NCBI GenBank assembly: GCA_028284935.1
Contig: JANQQQ010000028.1
Span: 1-64,000 of the forward strand
DNA from: Croceivirga sp.
Lineage (GTDB): Bacteria > Bacteroidota > Bacteroidia > Flavobacteriales > Flavobacteriaceae
DNA: 64,000 nucleotides
Direction of reading: 5' to 3'
The position numbers and the translations under genes are program-made. Within the stretch, counting starts at the first letter, position 1. Each line of letters begins with the position of its first letter. The notes beneath the pieces were generated by a model that was not told where the DNA came from, did not search any database, and saw only the letters and a program-made list of their open reading frames with translations. Below, piece after piece: positions 1 to 8,137 of this stretch.

Positions 1-30
1 CATTTTCGATTTTAATTGATTTGTTTTCAT
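1..30 (-). CDS. 5' end of an unidentified gene leaving the left edge
   Basis: Only ten codons are visible, reading MKTNQLKSKM on the minus strand from an ATG at 30-28, so no function can be given. The reason to call a gene here is the context: a TAnnTTTG-like element (74-81) and a pair of LytTR-type repeats (115-144) stand upstream with the same spacing as in front of the next two minus-strand units. The leader would be about 40 nt and A/T-rich, as is usual in this phylum. Confidence 0.45.
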   Translation of the reverse strand, partial: MKTNQLKSKM

Positions 31-73
31 AATTTTCAAATTATTAGGTTGTACTTTATTTTAAATTTTGATA

Positions 74-144
74 CAATGTTATTGATGTGAATTCCGCCCT
101 GCCATCGACATTTCCCGAATGGGGCTTTTCATCTTCCCAACGTT
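74..144 (-). promoter_or_regulatory. LytTR-type promoter 1 (left-edge gene)
   Basis: On the minus strand, AACGTTGGG (144-136) is followed with a 21-bp period by CCCATTCGG (123-115), then exactly 33 bp, then TAACATTG (81-74), one mismatch from the Bacteroidota -7 consensus TAnnTTTG. The first 9-mer fits the published LytTR half-site consensus ([TA][AC][CA]GTTN[AG][TG]); the second fits at 7 of 9 positions. The distal repeat overlaps the stop codon region of the upstream gene. Binding is inferred. Confidence 0.6.
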
Positions 145-949
145 ACTCCGTGTTACTTTTCTTTTGGAATATCGCTTTGGGAATCAAGGCGGTAAAGGAG
201 ACTCTAAATGTCCAATCACCTCCAGTGAGTTCTGGGCTTTCAATTAGGTAATCGGCCCCAACCTGCACGTTAAATGGGAGAAATCCTTTTGGCTTTACGA
301 GTTTTCCAAAGCCGATTCCCATTGGAACCGTCCAACGATTATCTGAATCGGCTTCCCAGTTGGCGACCACTTTGGGAGAAGTGGATAGATAGTATCCGTT
401 GGGTAGATTGTAATTGATAAAGGGTTGGATGGTAAATGCCGAACTATCACTCTCCAGTGACCAAACGTTATTGATGAGCATGCCGATTACCCAATTACTC
501 GGTTTGATGACGCCAACAACAGATGGGCCAGCACCCCATTCTTGAATCCCCAGATTATCACCTGCCGTGGGCAAATTGAATACGGGTCCTACACCCCAAC
601 TGACTTTGCCCTTCTTTGTGTAGAACACAGAAAGGTTCACATCACCTATGCCTTTAAAATTGCCCGACTCGGCAAAGACATTTGGCTGGTTGACAATAGG
701 TAGAATTACCCTGGAAATAATCTTTCCATCCGCAAAAGGTATAACAGGCTGAATATTGGTAACGTTCATTGTCCGATCAAATGGGCCAACTCCAAAAGTG
801 GTATTGTTTTGAAATGGCACACTGATAATGTTGGCAATGGGATCTTGTGCAATTTTGGCCAAGTCTTCTTCAGTAAGTTGGCCAAAACCTTTAGAGCTTC
901 CTAGATAAAGGCATAGCAGTAATAATACAATGGGTTTAATTTTTTTCAT
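143..949 (-). CDS. Outer-membrane beta-barrel-like protein (neuromedin U / transporter-like family)
   Basis: This 268-aa secreted protein has an N-terminal signal peptide (basic start, leucine-rich core, cleavage near residue 24). The rest is an alternating polar/aromatic pattern typical of an outer-membrane beta-barrel. The segment with GVGPVFNLPTAGDN, and similar Gly/aromatic strands, match the family that databases label neuromedin U or transporter, a bacterial family of unknown substrate. The stop codon lies inside LytTR-type promoter 1 of the next gene. Its own promoter carries LytTR-type repeats and an inverted repeat over the -7 element, so it is probably tightly controlled. The family call is by recognition; function is unknown. 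Confidence 0.7.
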   Translation of the reverse strand: MKKIKPIVLLLLCLYLGSSKGFGQLTEEDLAKIAQDPIANIISVPFQNNTTFGVGPFDRTMNVTNIQPVIPFADGKIISRVILPIVNQPNVFAESGNFKGIGDVNLSVFYTKKGKVSWGVGPVFNLPTAGDNLGIQEWGAGPSVVGVIKPSNWVIGMLINNVWSLESDSSAFTIQPFINYNLPNGYYLSTSPKVVANWEADSDNRWTVPMGIGFGKLVKPKGFLPFNVQVGADYLIESPELTGGDWTFRVSFTALIPKAIFQKKSNTE

Positions 950-951
950 GA

Positions 952-987
952 CTTCTAGATTTATTGATTATTGACCAAATCTAGAAG
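952..987. repeat. 11-bp perfect inverted repeat at the start of the barrel gene
   Basis: CTTCTAGATTT (952-962) and AAATCTAGAAG (977-987) are perfect inverted arms around a 14-nt spacer. The structure ends two bases before the ATG at 949 (minus strand). The distal arm contains most of the TAGATTTG -7 element (983-976). It has no T-run, so it is not a simple terminator. It could be a repressor operator or, if transcription starts within it, part of a leader structure. Confidence 0.7.
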
Positions 988-1046
988 CGTTGACAAGCAC
1001 AAACATGCCTCAATTACCTATCGTTGCTGTACTACTTCCCAACGTA
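976..1046 (-). promoter_or_regulatory. LytTR-type promoter 2 (barrel gene)
   Basis: Minus-strand repeats TACGTTGGG (1046-1038) and AACGATAGG (1025-1017) have a 21-bp period. The first fits the LytTR half-site consensus fully, the second at 8 of 9. After 33 bp comes TAGATTTG (983-976), an exact TAnnTTTG -7 element. A TTG at 1002-1000 stands 16 bp upstream of the -7. The spacing from repeats to -7 is identical to promoters 1 and 3. Confidence 0.7.
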
Positions 1047-1081
1047 TTGGTTATTGCAAATGATGATAACCGTCTGCGAGT

Positions 1082-1780
1082 TTAAGAGTTTGTAGGGTCT
1101 TGAATTAAATACTTCCCGACCAACATAGCGACCAATATGGTGAGGTAAAGTTGCCCTGTAATACCAATTATAAGGGCGATTGATTGAGCTGGGGCTGTCA
1201 ATGGCAGAACGTCTCCGAATCCAAGGGATGTCAGTGTAGTAAAAGAAAAGTAGGTAAGTTGATATAAATCGCTACCCTGATTTAGATTGTACGAATTGGG
1301 AACCAATAGGTTTATGAACTGAAATAACTGACCTCCAAATAATCCAATTAAAAAGTAACCAGAAACGGCCGCCGAAATAATGTTCAAAGTAATTTTGGGA
1401 CTGTTCCAAATAATATTAAAAAGGCGATAACTAAGAAAGGTGAGAAAGGTGCTGGTGAAAAAGGCCCTTAAAAACTTTACCACAGGAAGTAGTCCACTTT
1501 CAGCCCCAAGCCAAATAAATATGATTGCGACGATACCAATCGCTGTACCAACTAAAAAGTGCCGAATGGAATGTGAAATTAGTTGTATGCCAGTAAAAAC
1601 AACAAAAGACAATACTACCTGAAAAATCAATGCTCTTAAATGTGGAAGTAAATAAACGGGGATGGGTAGTAATAGTAACAGAACGAGGCTTAATAAAAGC
1701 CAAGTAGAATTGTTTTTGCCTCGGAAAAGAAGCCGTTGCAGCTTAAGGTGATAACGATATGCCTTGCGAATTCTTTTCAA
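1082..1780 (-). CDS. Two-pore-helix type potassium channel family protein
   Basis: This 232-aa integral membrane protein has several hydrophobic helices in its first 130 residues. It ends in a helix/pore-loop/helix module (about 140-225) of the Ion_trans_2 type. The filter reads TSLGFGD at residues 184-190, a variant of the canonical TVGYGD, so K+ selectivity is likely but not certain. No cytosolic RCK or TrkA domain follows; the chain ends a few residues after the last helix. It lies 6 bp downstream of the small helical protein gene on the same strand and shares its LytTR-type promoter. Confidence 0.75.
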   Translation of the reverse strand: MKRIRKAYRYHLKLQRLLFRGKNNSTWLLLSLVLLLLLPIPVYLLPHLRALIFQVVLSFVVFTGIQLISHSIRHFLVGTAIGIVAIIFIWLGAESGLLPVVKFLRAFFTSTFLTFLSYRLFNIIWNSPKITLNIISAAVSGYFLIGLFGGQLFQFINLLVPNSYNLNQGSDLYQLTYFSFTTLTSLGFGDVLPLTAPAQSIALIIGITGQLYLTILVAMLVGKYLIQDPTNS

Positions 1781-1786
1781 AACTAT

Positions 1787-2098
1787 TCACTTTATGTTGT
1801 ATCTAAGTTTGAGCAGTACTAGTTCTTCCTCAAGCTCATTCCGAAGCTCAGATAGTCTATCGCTTCCCTTTCTTCCTTTTTGACCAGCTATCAAGCCATT
1901 GATACACTTTTCCAAAAAAGGGACATCTGCATTTTTGTTACCGTTTATGAATGCCATAGTTCCTTTTAAAGCAAATAAAAAGTATTGGGTCTCCGAAGTG
2001 TCCTGATAAAGGTTCATTATCCTTTCAGTCTTCTCCAGGTAATATTGTAGTACTCTATGGCACTCATTGTGTAATCTTTGTTTATCATAAACGGTCAT
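1787..2098 (-). CDS. Small helical protein of unknown function, cotranscribed with the K+ channel
   Basis: I do not recognise the family. The protein is about 103 aa, soluble, rich in charged residues and predicted mainly helical, ending in a Leu/Glu-rich amphipathic stretch. The reading frame is open further upstream (TTG at 2116, ATG at 2113), but the -7 element of its promoter occupies 2121-2114. A transcript would therefore begin near 2107, and the ATG at 2098 (MTVYDKQ) is preferred. It ends 6 bp before the channel gene, so it may be an accessory or regulatory partner of the channel. Confidence 0.55.
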   Translation of the reverse strand: MTVYDKQRLHNECHRVLQYYLEKTERIMNLYQDTSETQYFLFALKGTMAFINGNKNADVPFLEKCINGLIAGQKGRKGSDRLSELRNELEEELVLLKLRYNIK

Positions 2099-2113
2099 GG
2101 CAAGAAATTTCAT

Positions 2114-2184
2114 CAAAAGTATTCCATGACTAATGGGATGGACATCAGTAATTTCCCAACGTTCTTCCTTGACTTCCGAACGTG
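2114..2184 (-). promoter_or_regulatory. LytTR-type promoter 3 (small protein/K+ channel operon)
   Basis: Minus-strand repeats CACGTTCGG (2184-2176) and AACGTTGGG (2163-2155) have a 21-bp period. The proximal one fits the LytTR half-site consensus fully and the distal one at 8 of 9. Exactly 33 bp later comes TACTTTTG (2121-2114), a full TAnnTTTG match. No TTG is seen at -33, which suits an activator-dependent promoter. The site lies in the divergent gap before the sensor gene and could affect both directions. Confidence 0.7.
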
Positions 2185-2236
2185 CTGTGATATTGCCCTA
2201 TTATTAATATCTTGAAGTGGTCATAATATTAAGTCG

Positions 2237-5200
2237 ATGCCGTTCACCGCAAAGTTTTCCGATGTAGGAATCAATGTTCAAAACATTGATGGAATGCCGA
2301 TGCTCATTGAAAAAATCCATTCTGAAAGGAAGATTGAAAGTATTTCCTTGGATGTGCCTCATATACTCAAACCATTGAGGTCTGAAGAAAACCACATTTC
2401 TTATGATTTCATGGATATTGAAAGGTTTGACCCACCAATTCCAAGAACTAAAAAGGATTTTGTAGACCTTTTAAAGAATTGCTTGCAGGTTGTCAGGACC
2501 CTTAAGTTACTTCATCAAAAGAATATGTCCATTGGGACTTTGTCATCTAGCAGGATTGCGCTAAATGAGCAAAAGGAAATTATAATTCTGGGCAATTCTT
2601 TATTTCGTGAAATACCCTTTAAATCTTCATCCGAGGTTTATGCTCTCGAAGACTTGTATTTCTCGGCTCCCGAAAACTATGAAAACACGGCAACAGTCGC
2701 TGATTATCGTTCAGATTTCTATTCTCTGGGGATTAATTTATATGCATGGGTTACTGGAAGTCTACCTTTTAAAGGGAATGACAAGTTAGAGCTAACCCAT
2801 CAGCACCTCACAAAGACACCAATTGCTCCTTCGGATATTAACCCCAGAGTGCATCCAAGCTTTGAAGAATTGATTTTGATTCTTTTGGCTAAAAATCCAA
2901 ATGACAGGTATGCCTCAGCATTTGGTCTGTTTCAAGATTTAAGTGAAATATTGGAAGCATACAAAGGAGATGGGGATAAAAAAATACAACTTCACAGGGA
3001 TTACAATCCTGGTAAAATAGAATTTGCATCCATACTTTTTGGAAGGGAAGACCAATTAGGAAAATTGGAAGAATGCTACAGAAAAGTAGGCTACCTTGAT
3101 TCCCAAATTGTTTTCGTAGAAGGTTATTCTGGAGTAGGGAAAACAAGCTTGATCAATAAGTTCATTGATGGTTTATCTCCCGACAAGAACATTGTACTGG
3201 ACGGGAAGTTTGATCAGTTTAAGAACACACCATATTCCGCAATTCAGTCGGCGTTTACCAGTCTAGAAAGACAACTTCTATTGAACTCAAAACTTGATAC
3301 AAAAAAACTTCAAGAGACTTTTAAGGAAGCCCTTGGGAAAAATGCTGGAGTTCTGAAGGAAATCGTTCCAGGGATTTCTGCAATGGTTCCAAAATTGGAA
3401 GTAGTTGAGGCATTAAATCCGATTGAGACTAGAAACCGTTTTGTTTATGTCTTTCAAAAGTTTTTTGAGGCGGTCGCAGACCTAGGATTGAAAATCATTC
3501 TGTTTTTAGATGATTGGCAATGGTGCGACGTCCCATCTTTAGAACTTGTTAATGCTTTGGTCAAGATTGAAAGTAAAAATGTCTTTTTTCTGTTCGCTTA
3601 TCGGGGTAATGAAATTGACAGCAATCATCACTTTCATAGATTCAAAACGGAAATCGAAAAAAGAGAAAAATACAGTCACTTATTGGTATCTCCTTTAAAC
3701 GGAAAATCGGCAAATGAAATGATTGCCAACACTCTGGGGATGAATGAAACTGACACTTCAGAGTTTACAAAGCTTATTTTTCCCAAAACCGAAGGGAACC
3801 CATTTTATATTAAACAATTCATAAACTCCTTACACCAAAATAGGGCGTTGAGTTACGACTATGACAAACATGTTTGGAGATGGAAAAAGTCGATGGTAGG
3901 TGCCAAAAATGTATCGGACAATGTAGTTGGCCTGATATCCAAAAAGATTGATAAGCTCTCTTACGAAGCCCAGATTATTTTTAAGGTTGCCTCCTGTATT
4001 TCGGGTCGATTCGACTTGGATTTAATATCGGAGATAAGTGGGATAGATAAAGTGTTAATGCCGATAGTATTGGATATTTCCATTGGTAGTGGTTATATCA
4101 TCAAGACCCAAAATGATGGTGTGCCAAAATATTCATTTGCCCACGATAGGGTACAACAAGCAGCATATCACCTTCAGGTACCTTCGTTTAATCTATCAAA
4201 CGAGGAACTACATTATCGACTTGGAAAGACTTTACTTACCAAAAAGAACCAAACCGATTATTCCATTGGCGAAATCCTATTGCATTTTGTTAATGCCAAA
4301 GAGCATATAGAAATTGATATTGCCAAGGGAATAATCAAAGCTGTACTGGGCCAGAATAAGGAATCAGGCCTGTCCATTACCCCTCAGGCGAGTAAACAAT
4401 ATTTTGAACTCGGTCTTTTCCTAGTTGACAAATTTGAAATATCACAGTATCGCTTCCAGTGTTTGTATGGAATTTGCGAGTCCTTATTTATATTAGGTGA
4501 TTTGGAAAGTGCTGAGATTTTTGCAAATAAGGCTTTTTCGGCAACTAAGGAGGTTTTGGAAAAAGTTCAGCTACTAAGAATGAAAATGCTTTTTTACGAA
4601 AGCTATGCGATGTATGAAAGGAATATTCAGACTGGTTTGGAAGCCCTTGAACTGTTCAATATTGAGGGTCGAATTCAGTTTGAAAACAATGGCATGGAAC
4701 CACTTATCCAAAAGGAATATGAGTTGTTCAATTCTCTAGCTGCCAAAGACAACTTACTGCAAGACTTGGCCCATCGAAAAATGACCTCTCCTGAGGATTT
4801 GGCCATTATGGATGTATTGGTGAACATGAATGCCTCTGCATACTTTGTTGACCTTTATCTATTTGCTTGGAGCACCCTAAAAATGACCAACCAAACCTTG
4901 GAAAAAGGTTTGACGCACTCTACTCCGTTTGCTTTGGTATTTATGGGGTCCTTACTGGTTGCATTCTATAAGGAGTTTGACTATGGCTACGAATTTGGAA
5001 AAATTGGGGTTGATCTTCTTGTCCATATCGACAATGACCAATACAAATGCAGGACATTATCTATTTTTCCAATTTTCATTCAGCATTTTAAAGAACCTAT
5101 ACTGGCAGGTACGTCCAATTTGGACGAATCCATTTATAGTGGATTGGAAACAGGTGATTTACCTTATGCGGGGTACTCTTTTTATGCAAAAGTGCGGGAT

Positions 5201-7300
5201 GCTTTTCTAGCAGGGGATGATTTGATCAAAACGTTGGAAATCTGTGATGAAAGCATAGTATTTATGGAAAAGGTCAATAATCAAGGTTTGTTGGCCCTGA
5301 TGAAACTACTTAAAGGAAGTCTGTTGAAATTGTTGGGCAGGTTTGATTCTGAATATCGGTCTATTGAGAAGGAGGCCCTGAAGTTTTTACAAGAGGTAAA
5401 GTTTTTTACCGCAATATCCCACCATTATATCTTCAGGAGTTGGGTTTGTTGTATTCTTAAGGAATTTGAAGAGGCCAGCATTCTTTTAAAGCAAAATGAG
5501 GAGATAGTGATCTATGCTGCCTCTCAACCGCACGTACCAAAACAATACTTTCTGGATTCACTTTGCATACTCTATCTGAACGAATCACTTACGGAAAAAC
5601 AGGAAGAAAAAGTAAAAGAAAATCAAGGAGTCCTAAACCTTTGGAGTAATAGTATGCCCGATAATTTTAGTGCTGAGTATTATCTAATCGAGACACTTTT
5701 GAAAGGACGCTCTGGCAAAATCGAAGAGGCGCTAGGAACTTTTAATTTAGCTCTTAAATGGGCAGATAAAGGTGGTTTGAGAGGTGTTAAGGCGTTTGCC
5801 TATGAAATTGCCTCTGACATGCTTAAATCAAGCGATTATTCTATTTTGGCCGAGGGGTTTGAAAAAAACGTGAATTCCATCTACGAACAATGGAATGCTG
5901 TAGCAAAGGCGAAGAAAGGCAAAGATGAAAAGACAACTTTGGATTACACTTACTCAGACCTCACGACTGAAAGTTTAATTAGGTCCATGCAGGTAATTTC
6001 ATCGGAAGTTAACAAAGGTGATGTTGTTGAAAAGCTTCTAAATGTGCTTATGGAAAAAGCAGGGGCGGACCGAAGCGTGTTAATCTTAATAGAGAAAGGG
6101 AACCCCTTTATCGAGGCAGAAATAAGCTTAAACTCTGAGAAGAAGCTTTTGGTCAAGGAACCCCTTGGAAAACAAAAGTCAATTCCTATTAGCATTATTG
6201 AATATGTCATAAGCTCTAAAAAAGAATTCGTTTTTGACAGTAGTGAAATAGCGATTTCAGTAGATAAGGACTATATAGAAAAAACCAAAATCCAATCATT
6301 GCTTGCCCTGCCCTTAATAAGGCAAAAAGAGCTTATTGGAGTTCTATATCTTGAAAATCGAAAATTCCCAGGTCTGTTTCAAGGTAAAGATCTAGATACA
6401 CTTAAGGTCATCGCATCTCAAGCTGCAATATCAATTTATAACACGCTCCTTTTTGAAGAAGCCTCAGAACTCAATATAGCGCTGCAATCTTCCAAGGACG
6501 AATTGAGTAAAATGAACCTATTGTTGGAGGATAAAATAAAGGACAGGACTAAAGTTCTTAGACAGGAAATTGAAACCCGTAAGGAAATAGAAGAAGAGCT
6601 TAAAAAGGCTCAAAAGGAAGCGGAGAAATTTCATCAACAGCAGATAAAGGAAGAACGACGGGAAAGCTTGCAATCAAAAATGATGATGCTATCCTCCCAA
6701 ATGAACCCACATTTTATTTTTAATTCTTTAGGCTCGGTACAGTCTTACATATTAAATAATGATACCAATAGGGCTGCGGACTTCATTTCTGAATTTGCAG
6801 GGTTGATGCGAAAAAACTTGATCAATTCGACTACCAAATACATATCAATAGCGGAGGAACTGGAGTTTTTGGACAAGTATCTTTTGTTGGAAAAAATACG
6901 ATTCAACGACAGTTTTGAATACCATATAAGCGAGGAAATAGATAATCCTCATGACACGTTGATTCCACCAATGTTGTTGCAACCCTTTATAGAGAATGCC
7001 GTGATTCATGGACTTAGCAAACTAGAAGAAAGGAAAGGCAGCTTAAAAATCCATTTAGATGAAACAGAGGATAGGATTATCTGTATCATAGAAGATAATG
7101 GAATTGGAAGAGAGAATGCTTTAAAGCATAAGAGCCAAGGTCATAAGTCAGTGGCCATTAGTAATCTCGAAACCCGATTGGAGCTTCTAAACGATTCCAG
7201 CGATGACAAGGAGTATACTTACGAAATATTGGATTTAAAAGACAAAAATGGTCCCCAAGGAACAAGGGTAAAAGTATGCTTCCCGAATGATTTACATTAG
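2237..7300 (+). CDS. Giant hybrid sensor: pseudokinase-AAA-TPR-GAF-LytS histidine kinase
   Basis: This is a 1687-aa cytosolic signalling protein. Residues 1-240 are a Ser/Thr-kinase-like fold that keeps the C-lobe motif DYRSDFYSLG (157-166) and the late DRYAS (223-227). It has lost the catalytic residues: the HRD position reads IGT (99-101) and the DFG position LGN (118-120). A STAND/AAA_16-type ATPase follows, with Walker A GYSGVGKTS at 296-304 and Walker B ILFLDDWQW near 420-430. After it come a long helical, TPR-like region (about 600-1230), a GAF domain (about 1245-1410), a coiled coil (1415-1480) and a LytS/YehU-type His_kinase with H1492 in QMNPHFIFN. The ATPase N-box is IENA (N1587) and the G-box DNGIG. 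The family is related to trifunctional kinase/ATPase/histidine-kinase proteins. It overlaps the LytTR regulator gene tail to tail by 9 bp, its likely partner. Confidence 0.85.
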   Translation: MPFTAKFSDVGINVQNIDGMPMLIEKIHSERKIESISLDVPHILKPLRSEENHISYDFMDIERFDPPIPRTKKDFVDLLKNCLQVVRTLKLLHQKNMSIGTLSSSRIALNEQKEIIILGNSLFREIPFKSSSEVYALEDLYFSAPENYENTATVADYRSDFYSLGINLYAWVTGSLPFKGNDKLELTHQHLTKTPIAPSDINPRVHPSFEELILILLAKNPNDRYASAFGLFQDLSEILEAYKGDGDKKIQLHRDYNPGKIEFASILFGREDQLGKLEECYRKVGYLDSQIVFVEGYSGVGKTSLINKFIDGLSPDKNIVLDGKFDQFKNTPYSAIQSAFTSLERQLLLNSKLDTKKLQETFKEALGKNAGVLKEIVPGISAMVPKLEVVEALNPIETRNRFVYVFQKFFEAVADLGLKIILFLDDWQWCDVPSLELVNALVKIESKNVFFLFAYRGNEIDSNHHFHRFKTEIEKREKYSHLLVSPLNGKSANEMIANTLGMNETDTSEFTKLIFPKTEGNPFYIKQFINSLHQNRALSYDYDKHVWRWKKSMVGAKNVSDNVVGLISKKIDKLSYEAQIIFKVASCISGRFDLDLISEISGIDKVLMPIVLDISIGSGYIIKTQNDGVPKYSFAHDRVQQAAYHLQVPSFNLSNEELHYRLGKTLLTKKNQTDYSIGEILLHFVNAKEHIEIDIAKGIIKAVLGQNKESGLSITPQASKQYFELGLFLVDKFEISQYRFQCLYGICESLFILGDLESAEIFANKAFSATKEVLEKVQLLRMKMLFYESYAMYERNIQTGLEALELFNIEGRIQFENNGMEPLIQKEYELFNSLAAKDNLLQDLAHRKMTSPEDLAIMDVLVNMNASAYFVDLYLFAWSTLKMTNQTLEKGLTHSTPFALVFMGSLLVAFYKEFDYGYEFGKIGVDLLVHIDNDQYKCRTLSIFPIFIQHFKEPILAGTSNLDESIYSGLETGDLPYAGYSFYAKVRDAFLAGDDLIKTLEICDESIVFMEKVNNQGLLALMKLLKGSLLKLLGRFDSEYRSIEKEALKFLQEVKFFTAISHHYIFRSWVCCILKEFEEASILLKQNEEIVIYAASQPHVPKQYFLDSLCILYLNESLTEKQEEKVKENQGVLNLWSNSMPDNFSAEYYLIETLLKGRSGKIEEALGTFNLALKWADKGGLRGVKAFAYEIASDMLKSSDYSILAEGFEKNVNSIYEQWNAVAKAKKGKDEKTTLDYTYSDLTTESLIRSMQVISSEVNKGDVVEKLLNVLMEKAGADRSVLILIEKGNPFIEAEISLNSEKKLLVKEPLGKQKSIPISIIEYVISSKKEFVFDSSEIAISVDKDYIEKTKIQSLLALPLIRQKELIGVLYLENRKFPGLFQGKDLDTLKVIASQAAISIYNTLLFEEASELNIALQSSKDELSKMNLLLEDKIKDRTKVLRQEIETRKEIEEELKKAQKEAEKFHQQQIKEERRESLQSKMMMLSSQMNPHFIFNSLGSVQSYILNNDTNRAADFISEFAGLMRKNLINSTTKYISIAEELEFLDKYLLLEKIRFNDSFEYHISEEIDNPHDTLIPPMLLQPFIENAVIHGLSKLEERKGSLKIHLDETEDRIICIIEDNGIGRENALKHKSQGHKSVAISNLETRLELLNDSSDDKEYTYEILDLKDKNGPQGTRVKVCFPNDLH

Positions 7301-8059
7301 TCTATTAAGTAAGTCGTCCTTTTTTCTAACTGACACATCTACGTGCGATCCATCTTTCATTATTACGTATCCACCCTTTCCTTTCACATATTTTTCCAAG
7401 TGCGTCAGGTTAATCATGTGAGACTTATGCACCCTAAAGAAATTGCACTGTTCCAATAGGGCTTCATACTCTTTCAATGGCTTTGAAACGAGTATTTTTT
7501 TTCCACTCTGCAAATAAAAGTTTGAATAGGACCGCTCCGCTTCGGCTCTTATTATGGCCTCGGCCTCAATAAAATCTATTCCGTCTGAAGATGGCAGGGC
7601 AATTTTGGTAAAACGTTGGTCATCCAACTTCAAGTTGGATTTGAGTACGTTAATCTTTTCGCTGCTTGCCGTATTTCCTTTTTTGTTGATGACTTTTACC
7701 GCCCTTGCCACTGCATCTTGTAGCTCCCTAATATTAATAGGTTTCATTAGATAATCGAGAGCGGCATATTTTATTGCGTTAATGGCATAAAGGTCATGGG
7801 CCGTTGTGAATATCACTTCAAAAGGTGGTTCTTCGAAGTGGTCGAACAATGTGAAGCCGTTACCTCCAGGCATCTCAATGTCTAAAAAAATGATTTGTGG
7901 ACTTTTGTCCATTATCAAACTAACTGCCTCTGCAACATTATGGGCATTTCCCAATATTTCAATTTCAGGGCAAAAATTGCCTAACATTTTTCCTAAGGTC
8001 TCGTGATGCCGACCCTCATCATCCACAATTATTGCCTTAATGACACCCTCTGCTTCCAT
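7292..8059 (-). CDS. LytTR-family response regulator
   Basis: The 255-aa protein has an N-terminal receiver domain with acidic pair D13-D14, phosphoacceptor D60 (FLDIEMPG), T85/T86 and K106 (YLMKP). A C-terminal LytTR DNA-binding domain (about 150-255) carries the typical FFRVHKSHMINL and GGYVIMKDG strands. LytS-type kinases pair with LytTR regulators, and the giant sensor is convergent and overlapping, so the two probably form one system. LytTR proteins bind two 9-bp direct repeats with a 21-bp period. Three such sites lie in front of the minus-strand genes at the left end of the window. No such repeat is visible before this gene. Confidence 0.88.
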   Translation of the reverse strand: MEAEGVIKAIIVDDEGRHHETLGKMLGNFCPEIEILGNAHNVAEAVSLIMDKSPQIIFLDIEMPGGNGFTLFDHFEEPPFEVIFTTAHDLYAINAIKYAALDYLMKPINIRELQDAVARAVKVINKKGNTASSEKINVLKSNLKLDDQRFTKIALPSSDGIDFIEAEAIIRAEAERSYSNFYLQSGKKILVSKPLKEYEALLEQCNFFRVHKSHMINLTHLEKYVKGKGGYVIMKDGSHVDVSVRKKDDLLNRLM

Positions 8060-8137
8060 TATTTGTTCGTTACTAAGTAAATATACATTTATTACTCTTT
8101 TTGTAATTCTTTGTTATTTAATAATTTAGTCAAAGAC

